Shown piece after piece: positions 1 through 5,495 of a DNA stretch of 8,635 bases (position 1 is the stretch's first letter; each line of letters begins with the position of its first letter). This stretch comes from Paracoccaceae bacterium (GTDB taxonomy: Bacteria > Pseudomonadota > Alphaproteobacteria > Rhodobacterales > Rhodobacteraceae), in contig JAASTF010000122.1 of the NCBI GenBank assembly GCA_021767525.1, forward strand, positions 1-8,635, in the 5' to 3' direction. Made by a program: the position numbers and the translations under genes. The notes beneath the pieces were generated by a model, which was not told the origin of the DNA, ran no database searches, and saw only the letters and a program-made list of their open reading frames with translations.

Positions 1-1
1 C

Positions 2-94
2 GCCGGCGGGTCGATGGCCAAGGTCGTCACCAGCTTTTCCAAGCTGACGGACGAAGACCGCGCCGCCGTGGCGGCCTATCTGAAAGCACTATAG
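2..94 (+). CDS. Probable c-type cytochrome, C-terminal end only
   Basis: Only the last 30 codons are in the window; the gene begins upstream of base 1 and ends at TAG 92-94. The fragment starts AGGSMAKVV and ends AAVAAYLKAL. A Met in a GGSM context followed by a closing helix of the 'LTDEDRAAVAAYLKAL' kind is typical of the C-terminus of class I/diheme cytochrome c proteins, in which the Met is the distal haem ligand. No CXXCH motif is in view, so haem binding is inferred from the tail alone. If correct, the protein would be exported and carry electrons in the periplasm. It converges stop-to-stop with the TPR gene on the other strand: the two TAG codons are adjacent in the hexamer CTATAG (89-94), and no terminator separates them. 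Confidence 0.6.
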   Translation, partial: AGGSMAKVVTSFSKLTDEDRAAVAAYLKAL

Positions 95-1405
95 CCCGGC
101 CACCGCGCGGGCGCTGTCGGTCAGCGGGCGGCGCAGGGCCAGCAGGCGCTGCGCCTCGGGGGTTTTGCCCTGCCGCACAAGGGCGGTCAGCAGCGTGTAT
201 TCCAGCATGTCCCGCTGTGCCCGGCTGCCGCCAAGGCGTGCGTGATCGGCCAGAACCGGCAGGATCGCCGCCTCGGCCCCGGCCCAATCCTGCGTGGCCA
301 TCGCCCTGAAGGCGCGGGCACAGGGCGCGACCTGATCCGCCGCTGGGCCCTTGGGCGCTTCGATGATGCGGCGCAGGGCCTCATCACGGCCCGCCATCGC
401 ATGGGCAAGTGCTGCGTGGATATCGGCGAACCCTAGGGCCGGATCGGGAAAGCAGCGCGCGGCATAGTCCGACACCTGCGCCCAGCGTTCGGGCGATACC
501 GCGACCCCCGCCATCTCGGCCCGCCACAGCAGCGCGGCCAGATCGGTCAGCAGGTTCAGCGGCGGCACCTCTTCGCGGGCCACCGACAGGTCACGGTCGG
601 CCACGGCCCACATGCCCGCGACATCGCCCATCGCCAGCGACCACAGCGCGATGTGCCAGGCGTTATGCCCATGCATCAGGCCTGTGCGGTCATAGTCAGC
701 CATCCAGCCAGCGAGGTAGTCGCGGCCCGCCTGCGTCTGCCCGGCCTCGTAGAACAGATGCGCGCGCACATGCGCCCCGTGGCCTGAGCGGGGGCGCGCC
801 GCCATTGCCGCATCGATCAGCGGCTCGGCTTCGGCCAGTTGGCCGACCTCGACCCGGGCAAAGGCGAACTGCCCCAGAAACCAGCCGTCTTGCCCATAGG
901 CGGGCGCCAGCTGCTCGGCCATGGCCAGATGCTCGGCCTCGCGGCCCGGGGCGCCGGAAAACCCGATCAGGGAAAACACGCCCAGGCAGCTTTGCGCCAC
1001 CAGCGGGTCGCGCGGGTAATCCAGCAGATGCGCGCGCGCGGCGGCATATCCCTCGCGCACGCGGCCCGACAGCAGGTGATCGAAGATGGCCAGATGGGCG
1101 GCCGCCTGCCCGCTTAGCCCCTGCCCCGCCTGCCGCGCCTTGGCGATGCTGGCCATCGCCTCGTCCATCCGGGCAAAGACCTGCGCGTTGCGCGCCTTCA
1201 GCACCCAGGCCAGCGCGAAATCGGGGTCTGCCGCCAGCGCACGATCCAACGCCGCCTCGGCCCCCGGCAGTGCGTCGAGATACAGCACCAGCGCCTGATT
1301 ATACGCATCGACGGCGGCCGGGCTTTGGGTATGGAGCGGGTTTCCGTAAGGGTCGGTCAGCAAAACAGTCTCGCCAGGTTTCGGGTGGTCAAAGCCTATG
1401 CCCAA
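89..1405 (-). CDS. TPR-repeat protein of the TTC38/StaR-like family
   Basis: This 438-residue protein is made of helical hairpins of TPR type. An N-terminal block (about 18-130) has the signature 'TDPYGNPLHTQS...AAVDAYNQAL...LDRALAADPDFALA'. A central block has HGAHVRAHLFYEAG (209-222), then HGHNAWHIALWSLAMGD (245-261), the His-rich motif typical of the TTC38/StaR-like TPR family. The length fits the family, whose biochemical role is not settled; some members sit in secondary-metabolite clusters, but nothing here suggests that. There is no signal peptide, so it is probably cytoplasmic. It follows the exported-protein gene by 27 bases, probably in one transcript with lipA. The start is uncertain. 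No ATG is available between the upstream in-frame TGA (1433-1435) and the conserved region. The TTG at 1405 has no clear ribosome binding site; the TTG at 1363 is preceded by GGCGAG at suitable spacing and may be the real start (424 residues). Confidence 0.8.
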   Translation of the reverse strand: MGIGFDHPKPGETVLLTDPYGNPLHTQSPAAVDAYNQALVLYLDALPGAEAALDRALAADPDFALAWVLKARNAQVFARMDEAMASIAKARQAGQGLSGQAAAHLAIFDHLLSGRVREGYAAARAHLLDYPRDPLVAQSCLGVFSLIGFSGAPGREAEHLAMAEQLAPAYGQDGWFLGQFAFARVEVGQLAEAEPLIDAAMAARPRSGHGAHVRAHLFYEAGQTQAGRDYLAGWMADYDRTGLMHGHNAWHIALWSLAMGDVAGMWAVADRDLSVAREEVPPLNLLTDLAALLWRAEMAGVAVSPERWAQVSDYAARCFPDPALGFADIHAALAHAMAGRDEALRRIIEAPKGPAADQVAPCARAFRAMATQDWAGAEAAILPVLADHARLGGSRAQRDMLEYTLLTALVRQGKTPEAQRLLALRRPLTDSARAVAGL

Positions 1406-1432
1406 AATCGGATTTCGCCAACATCTGATGGT

Positions 1433-1966
1433 TCAACTTGTCGACGCTGAACAGTCAGGCGGCATCCCGAACGGAATCGCGTCAAGCTCAGGAAACACAG
1501 ACAGCAGCAACGCCGGTGGTTCGCCCCCGACCTGACCGGCGACATACCACGCGTCATCCTGCCCGATGAACAGCGTGAAATTACATATTTCGGAATAAAC
1601 GGTTTCATCGCCCCGGGCCTGGAGTCTTGCGAACTGCGGCACCAGGGCCCAATCCCAAGGTCCGACCGTGCCGAAGTTTGCCCGCTCGGGCCAAACGCGC
1701 ACGTTCGATTTCCGATAGAGCTTATTCTGCAGGTCCTCGCCCCGTTGCGCTTTCTTCCGGGCTTGATTCAACGTCAGCCCCAGATCGGCGGCAATCTGTG
1801 CCAAGATCGCCGGGTGTCCGTGCTGAAACCAGAAATCGACCGAAGTTCCGGATGCAAGGGCGGTTGCCGCGCCTTGGGCCAAATCGCTTACCCGCTGCCG
1901 GTCTGCCTGGGATTGCGCCGATACCTGCGTGGCAACCACCATCACCGAAAAAATGAGCGCCCTCAC
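1433..1966 (-). CDS. Small exported protein of unknown function, coupled to lipA
   Basis: I do not recognise this 177-residue protein. It opens with a short signal peptide: MR, a hydrophobic stretch ALIFSVMVVATQV, and a VSA-Q cleavage site after about residue 17, so it is probably periplasmic. The mature part starts with a helical, polar segment (18-80), then an aromatic-rich region with VWPERANFGTVGPWDWALVP (91-110). Two cysteines, C128 and C172, could form a disulfide. Its GTG start (1966-1964) overlaps the lipA TGA in the sequence GTGA, which points to translational coupling, and the TPR gene follows after 27 bases. GC by eye is about 58-60% in sampled lines, against about 68% in the TPR gene, so it may be a lineage-specific or more recently acquired gene. 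Signal peptide and overlap are seen; location and coupling are inferred. Confidence 0.75.
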   Translation of the reverse strand: MRALIFSVMVVATQVSAQSQADRQRVSDLAQGAATALASGTSVDFWFQHGHPAILAQIAADLGLTLNQARKKAQRGEDLQNKLYRKSNVRVWPERANFGTVGPWDWALVPQFARLQARGDETVYSEICNFTLFIGQDDAWYVAGQVGGEPPALLLSVFPELDAIPFGMPPDCSASTS

Positions 1967-2913
1967 ACGTGCCCCAGCCTTTTCAGGCGGTTTTCCCGCA
2001 GCCGCGCGAAATCGTCGCCCGCGTGATAGGATGAGCGGGTGAGTGGCGTGGCCGACACCATCAGGAACCCCTTGCCATAAGCGGCCTTTTCATAGGCCGC
2101 GAATTCCTCGGGCGTGACAAAGCGGTCTACCGCGTGGTGTTTCGGCGTCGGTTGCAGATACTGGCCGATGGTCAGGAAATCGATATCGGCGGCGCGCATG
2201 TCGTCCATCACCTGGTGCACCGATTGCTTGTCTTCGCCCAGGCCCACCATGATGCCCGACTTGGTGAACATCGCCGGGTCCAGTTCCTTGACCCGCTGCA
2301 ACAGGCGCAGGCTGTGGAAATAGCGCGCGCCGGGGCGCACCTCGGGGTAGAGGCCGGGCACGGTTTCCAGGTTGTGGTTGAACACGTCCGGCTTGGCCGC
2401 CACCACGGTTTCCAGCGCGCCGGGCGCGGCTTTCAGGAAATCGGGGGTCAGGATCTCGATCGTCGTGCCGGGGCTGCGCTGGCGGATCGCGCGGATGGTC
2501 ATGGCGAAATGCTCGGCCCCGCCATCGTCAAGGTCGTCACGGTCGACGCTGGTGATGACCACGTGGTTCAGCCCCAGTTTCTGCACCGCGTCGGCCACCC
2601 GGCCCGGTTCGAACACGTCCAGATCGTCGGGCCGGCCGGTGGCGATGTTGCAGAAGGTGCAGCCGCGCGTGCAGATATCGCCCATGATCATCATGGTGGC
2701 GTGGCCCTGGCTCCAGCATTCGCCGGCATTTGGGCAACCGGCCTCTTCGCAGACGGTGACCAGCTTGTGCTCGCGCATGATCTGGTGGGTCTTGCGATAG
2801 CCGTCGGATGTGGGCGCCTTGACGCGAATCCAGTCGGGCTTGCGCGGCTGGGCATTGTCGGGGCGGTGGGCCTTTTCCGGGTGGCGCTGTTCGGGGATTT
2901 TCAAATCGCGCAC
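1963..2913 (-). CDS. lipA: Lipoyl synthase (radical SAM)
   Basis: LipA inserts two sulfur atoms at C6 and C8 of octanoyl groups bound to the E2 subunits of pyruvate and 2-oxoglutarate dehydrogenases and to GcvH, the last step of lipoate synthesis; it acts in the cytoplasm. The 316-residue length is normal. The auxiliary 4Fe-4S cluster motif is C55-x4-C60-x5-C66 (CEEAGCPNAGEC). The radical SAM motif is C81-x3-C85-x2-C88 (CTRGCTFC). The C-terminal RSSYHAGDDF (293-302) carries the serine that ligates the auxiliary cluster in the family (S295 by alignment). The start is GTG at 2913, with AGGAAAG (2928-2922) eight bases upstream; the resulting N-terminus, (M)RDLKIPEQRHPEKAHRPDN, matches my memory of rhodobacterial LipA. 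It appears to lead an operon with the exported protein and TPR gene. No lipB lies nearby. Confidence 0.97.
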   Translation of the reverse strand: MRDLKIPEQRHPEKAHRPDNAQPRKPDWIRVKAPTSDGYRKTHQIMREHKLVTVCEEAGCPNAGECWSQGHATMMIMGDICTRGCTFCNIATGRPDDLDVFEPGRVADAVQKLGLNHVVITSVDRDDLDDGGAEHFAMTIRAIRQRSPGTTIEILTPDFLKAAPGALETVVAAKPDVFNHNLETVPGLYPEVRPGARYFHSLRLLQRVKELDPAMFTKSGIMVGLGEDKQSVHQVMDDMRAADIDFLTIGQYLQPTPKHHAVDRFVTPEEFAAYEKAAYGKGFLMVSATPLTRSSYHAGDDFARLRENRLKRLGHV

Positions 2914-2946
2914 GGGCGTGTCTTTCCTACGGTTGGATTTGGTTGC

Positions 2947-2975
2947 ACTATAGGCGTTCGCCCGGCGAATGGCCA
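2947..2975 (-). promoter_or_regulatory. Candidate lipA promoter with palindromic spacer
   Basis: Read leftward, TGGCCA (2975-2970; four of six bases match TTGACA) is followed by a 17-base spacer and TATAGT (2952-2947; five of six match TATAAT). Transcription would start near 2940, giving a leader of about 27 bases before the GTG at 2913 that includes the AGGAAAG ribosome binding site. The spacer holds TTCGCC-C-GGCGAA (2957-2969), a perfect 6-1-6 inverted repeat positioned where a repressor could block polymerase. The pattern is seen; promoter and operator function are inferred. Confidence 0.45.
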
Positions 2976-3012
2976 GAAACCGCCGGATGATGTGATCGAC
3001 TGGTTTTTCCCC

Positions 3013-3027
3013 GTATTCCGTTAATAC
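3013..3027. repeat. Short dyad GTATT-N5-AATAC
   Basis: GTATT (3013-3017) and AATAC (3023-3027) are perfect inverted repeats around a five-base centre, CCGTT. The site lies about 160 bases upstream of the VIT start and 100 bases upstream of lipA, in the AT-rich part of the divergent region. It could be a binding site for a dimeric regulator, but a five-base arm can occur by chance. Confidence 0.25.
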
Positions 3028-3064
3028 TTGCGTGCTAGTTTTCTCGCCGTGGCAGGAATGGTGC

Positions 3065-3092
3065 TTACCAGTTTTTTCATGTCTCGTATGTT
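3065..3092 (+). promoter_or_regulatory. Weak candidate promoter for the VIT transporter gene
   Basis: TTACCA (3065-3070), a 16-base spacer and TATGTT (3087-3092) each match four of six consensus positions for a sigma70-type promoter. A start near 3099 would leave a leader of roughly 87 bases. This is the best rightward pair I could find in the divergent region, but it is not strong. Confidence 0.25.
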
Positions 3093-3185
3093 AAACGGTG
3101 CCTGCCCGCCCAATGGCGTCGCTTTTCGTTGCGCGTGGCCCGCTGCTGGCTATGGTGCCGCCACATCACGCAGGCGGAGGCTGGG

Positions 3186-3911
3186 ATGGATTGGCAAGTC
3201 CACAGGCGCGACGCGCATCGGTTGGGGCGCACGCAGGAATTTCTGAAACAGATCGTCTATGGCGGCAATGACGGCATCGTGACCACCTTTGCCATCGTCG
3301 CGGGCTTTGCCGGCGCGGCGGCCGACGGCGTGGCGCAGATCGGTGGCCTGGCCGTTCTGGTGTTCGGGTTGGCCAACCTCTTTGCCGACGGGGTCAGCAT
3401 GGGGCTGGGCGAGTTTCTTTCGGCCCGCAGCCAGCATGACCTGTATCGCGCCCGCCGCGCCAGCGAGCTGCGCGAAATCGCCGCCGACCCCGAGCAAGAG
3501 CGGATGGAGCTGTTCGAAATTTTGCGCCAGCGCGGCCTGCCCCCGGGCGAGGCCGACACCACCGCGCAGATCCTGTCGCGCCACCCCGAGTTCATGGCCG
3601 ATCTGATGATGACCTATGAATTCGGCATGTCCGACCCCGACGAAGAAAACCCGGCCGTGAACGGGATGTTCACCTTTGGCAGTTTCGTCCTGTTCGGCGC
3701 GGTGCCCCTGGTGCCCTATTTCGTGATGGAGCCGACGGATACCGCGTTGATCGTGTCGTCGGTGTCGTCGGCGCTGGCACTGGTGGCGCTGGGGCTGTTG
3801 CGCTGGAACGCCACGGGCGAGCGATTGCTGCGCTGCGTGGGCGAAACCGTGCTGGTGGGCACCACCTGCGCCGTCGTGGCCTTTGTCGTCGGCTGGATCG
3901 TGGGCGGCTAA
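3186..3911 (+). CDS. VIT/CCC1-family iron/manganese transporter
   Basis: This 241-residue membrane protein belongs to the VIT1/CCC1 family, which moves Fe2+ or Mn2+ out of the cytosol (into vacuoles in plants and yeast; presumably export in bacteria). The first membrane segment carries YGGNDGIVTTFAIVAGF (25-41) with D29. The second has LFADGVSMGLGEFLSARSQ (65-83) with D68, M72 and E76, positions matching the family's metal path. A Glu-rich cytosolic segment (about 94-154: E94, E97, E103, E105, E108, E111) corresponds to the VIT metal-binding domain. Three more hydrophobic segments follow (about 162-180, 186-205, 219-239), giving five in all. The ATG at 3186 is chosen over an upstream in-frame TTG (3129) because GGAGG (3176-3180) lies five bases before it and the family start fits. 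The TfoX-domain gene follows by 4 bases. Which metal is carried cannot be told. Confidence 0.93.
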   Translation: MDWQVHRRDAHRLGRTQEFLKQIVYGGNDGIVTTFAIVAGFAGAAADGVAQIGGLAVLVFGLANLFADGVSMGLGEFLSARSQHDLYRARRASELREIAADPEQERMELFEILRQRGLPPGEADTTAQILSRHPEFMADLMMTYEFGMSDPDEENPAVNGMFTFGSFVLFGAVPLVPYFVMEPTDTALIVSSVSSALALVALGLLRWNATGERLLRCVGETVLVGTTCAVVAFVVGWIVGG

Positions 3912-3915
3912 GGGG

Positions 3916-4257
3916 ATGGCCGCGGTATCCTCTATCCGCAACCTCGGCCCCGCGTTCGAGGCGCAATGCGCCCGCGCCGGCATCCATTCGGCCGAGGCCC
4001 TGCGCGATCTCGGCGCCGATGCGGCCTATGCGCGGCTTTTGGCGAACGGCACACGCCCGCATTTCATCGGCTATTACGTGCTGGTCATGGCGTTGCAGGG
4101 CCGGCCCTGGAACGACTGCAAGGGCGACGAGAAAAAAGCCCTACGCGCGCGGTTCGATGCGATCAAGGCACGGGCGGCCGGCGCTGCAACACAAGACGGC
4201 TTGCCGCCCGACCTGGCCCGGTTCCTTGACGAAACGGGGATGCGGCGGCGCGACTAG
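3916..4257 (+). CDS. Stand-alone TfoX C-terminal-domain protein
   Basis: This 113-residue protein matches the TfoX/Sxy C-terminal domain: an N-terminal 'SIRNLGPAFEAQCARAGIHS' segment followed by AEALRDLGADAAYARL (26-41), then ALQGRPWNDCKGDEKKALRARF (59-80). The full competence regulator TfoX/Sxy also has an N-terminal domain, absent here; stand-alone C-terminal-domain proteins are common and their function is not established. A 27-residue tail (87-113) includes GLPPDLARFLDETGM. The ATG at 3916 is four bases past the VIT TAA (3909-3911), with GGGG between and no well-spaced ribosome binding site of its own, so translation is probably coupled to the transporter. An in-frame TTG at 3883 inside the VIT gene would add 11 residues and is less likely. 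It ends 10 bases from the convergent prfB stop. Confidence 0.82.
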   Translation: MAAVSSIRNLGPAFEAQCARAGIHSAEALRDLGADAAYARLLANGTRPHFIGYYVLVMALQGRPWNDCKGDEKKALRARFDAIKARAAGAATQDGLPPDLARFLDETGMRRRD

Positions 4258-4267
4258 GCGCGCGCGA

Positions 4268-5392
4268 TCACTCCTCGGCCTGGGCCTCGGCGCGGGATTT
4301 GCCCGACACGTTCATCGCCAGCGTCGCCGCCATGAACCCGTCCAGATCGCCGTCGAGCACCCCTTGGGTGTCGGCGGTTTCAAAGTTGGTGCGCAGATCC
4401 TTGACCATCTGGTAGGGCTGCAAAACGTAAGACCGGATCTGGTTGCCCCAGCCCGCATCGCCCTTGGCCTCGTGCAGGGCGTTCACCTCGGCGTTGCGGC
4501 GGTCAAGCTCCAGCTGATAGAGCCGCGATTTCAGGGCCTTCATGGCGATTTCGCGGTTCTGGTGCTGCGACTTTTCCGAACTGGTCACAACGATGCCCGT
4601 CGGGTGGTGGGTGATCCGCACCGCCGAGTCGGTGGTGTTCACGTGCTGCCCGCCCGCGCCCGAGCTGCGATAGGTGTCGATGCGGATATCGGCGGGGTTC
4701 ACTTCGATCTCGATATTGTCGTCGATCACCGGATAGGCCCCCACGGCAGCGAACGAGGTTTCGCGCGTCCCCTTGCCGAAGGGCGAGATCCGCACCAGGC
4801 GATGGGTGCCGGATTCGGATTTCAGCCAGCCATAGGCATTGGGCCCCTTGATCTGGTAGGTCGCGGATTTGATGCCCGCCTCGGTGCCGGGGGTTTCTTC
4901 CTGCAATTCCACCGAATAGCCGCGCTTTTCCGCCCAGCGGACATACATACGCGCCAGCATCTGCGCCCAGTCGCAGGCCTCGGTGCCGCCGGCGCCGGCC
5001 TTGATTTCCAGAAACGCGTCGTTGCCGTCGGTTTCGCCGTTCAGCAGCGCCTCAAGCTCTTTCGCGGCGGCCTTTTTCGCCAGCGATTTCAACGCCGCCT
5101 CGGCCTCGGCCACGACCTCGTCATCGTCTTCCATCTCGCCCAGCTCGATCAGCTCGACATTGTCCGACAGCTCTTGGCGGATGCTCTCGTAGGTGGCCAT
5201 GGAATCGACCAGCGACTGGCGATCGCGCATCAGCTTTTGCGCAGCGGCGGGATCGTCCCACAGGTTCGGATCCTCGACACGGGCATTGAACTCTTCCAGC
5301 CGGTGCTGGGCCGTGTCGTAATCCATCCGCTGGCGCAGCAGCTCCAGCGATTTCTCGATCTCGGCAACGGTGTTCTGGGCCTCGGCGCGCAT
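4268..5392 (-). CDS. prfB: Peptide chain release factor 2
   Basis: RF2 recognises UGA and UAA stop codons in the ribosomal A site and triggers release of the finished protein. The 374-residue length is normal. The tripeptide anticodon SPF is at 203-205 (in RLVRISPFGKG), and the catalytic GGQ is at 247-249 (in YRSSGAGGQHVNTTDSAVRITH), whose glutamine is normally methylated by PrmC. The residue aligned with E. coli position 246 is serine (S243). The frame is continuous through LRQRMDYD (19-26), where E. coli prfB has its in-frame UGA, so there is no programmed +1 frameshift autoregulation. The ATG at 5392 has AGGA (5404-5401) eight bases upstream. It lies 103 bases behind mrcA on the same strand with a large hairpin between; I see no clear promoter of its own in that gap. 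Confidence 0.97.
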   Translation of the reverse strand: MRAEAQNTVAEIEKSLELLRQRMDYDTAQHRLEEFNARVEDPNLWDDPAAAQKLMRDRQSLVDSMATYESIRQELSDNVELIELGEMEDDDEVVAEAEAALKSLAKKAAAKELEALLNGETDGNDAFLEIKAGAGGTEACDWAQMLARMYVRWAEKRGYSVELQEETPGTEAGIKSATYQIKGPNAYGWLKSESGTHRLVRISPFGKGTRETSFAAVGAYPVIDDNIEIEVNPADIRIDTYRSSGAGGQHVNTTDSAVRITHHPTGIVVTSSEKSQHQNREIAMKALKSRLYQLELDRRNAEVNALHEAKGDAGWGNQIRSYVLQPYQMVKDLRTNFETADTQGVLDGDLDGFMAATLAMNVSGKSRAEAQAEE

Positions 5393-5441
5393 GGCGGATG
5401 TCCTGGTAATGCTGTTTCAGACCGGGGTGATAGACCAGCAC

Positions 5442-5473
5442 CGGGCGATGGGCAAGCATGCGCCCCTCGCCCG
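5442..5473 (-). repeat. Strong hairpin between mrcA and prfB
   Basis: On the transcribed strand, CGGGCGA-G-GGGC and GCCC-A-TCGCCCG form a 7+4 base-pair stem with one internal mismatch around an eight-base loop (GCATGCTT). It starts 22 bases after the mrcA TAA and lies about 50 bases before the prfB ATG. No U-tract follows, so it is not a classical intrinsic terminator; it could act as an RNA-stability or processing element, a pause site, or an imperfect terminator. The fold is read directly by eye; function is inferred. Confidence 0.5.
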
Positions 5474-5479
5474 CCGTGC
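5445..5479 (-). repeat. Copy 1 of a repeated 3' element (downstream of mrcA)
   Basis: On the plus strand this copy reads GCGATGGGC (5445-5453), eight bases, GCCCCTC, then GCCCGCCGTGC (5469-5479). The same 9-mer and 11-mer occur in the same order downstream of the amidase gene (8095-8122), there without the seven-base GCCCCTC segment. It overlaps the strong hairpin. Both copies lie just downstream of a leftward stop codon. Confidence 0.4.
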
Positions 5480-5495
5480 AAATCGGCATCGCGGC

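Larger units (their letters stand above)
2914..3185. other. Divergent intergenic region between lipA and the VIT transporter gene
   Basis: This 272-base gap is the largest non-coding stretch in the window and is visibly more AT-rich than its flanks, with T-runs at 3004-3008 and 3072-3076. It must hold the promoters for the leftward lipA set and the rightward VIT/TfoX pair. It contains a promoter-like pair for lipA with a palindromic spacer, a small dyad at 3013-3027, and a weak promoter-like pair at 3065-3092. I see no convincing small gene, tRNA or intrinsic terminator. I also see no obvious consensus box for the iron regulators RirA or Irr, although the VIT transporter could be under metal control. 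Confidence 0.7.

Noticed and set aside
409..1428. A 339-codon rightward open frame opposite the TPR gene
   Set aside because: Its Pro/Arg/Ala-rich, low-complexity translation is typical of an antisense shadow; the leftward TPR protein has real family motifs.
2134..3024. A 296-codon rightward open frame opposite lipA
   Set aside because: It is antisense to lipA, which has all its cluster motifs; the His/Gly/Val-rich translation looks like a shadow.
3028..3246. A 72-codon rightward frame with a hydrophobic N-terminus just upstream of the VIT gene
   Set aside because: It starts with TTG, has no ribosome binding site, and runs out of frame into the VIT coding region, ending with an Arg-rich nonsense tail.
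3150..3983. A 277-codon leftward open frame opposite the VIT gene
   Set aside because: It is antisense to a clear VIT-family gene; the translation is His/Gln/Ala-rich with no recognisable motif.
5121..5489. A leftward frame starting in the mrcA-prfB gap (possible prfB leader peptide)
   Set aside because: There is no ribosome binding site before its ATG, and it runs for about 270 bases out of frame inside prfB, unlike a regulatory leader peptide.
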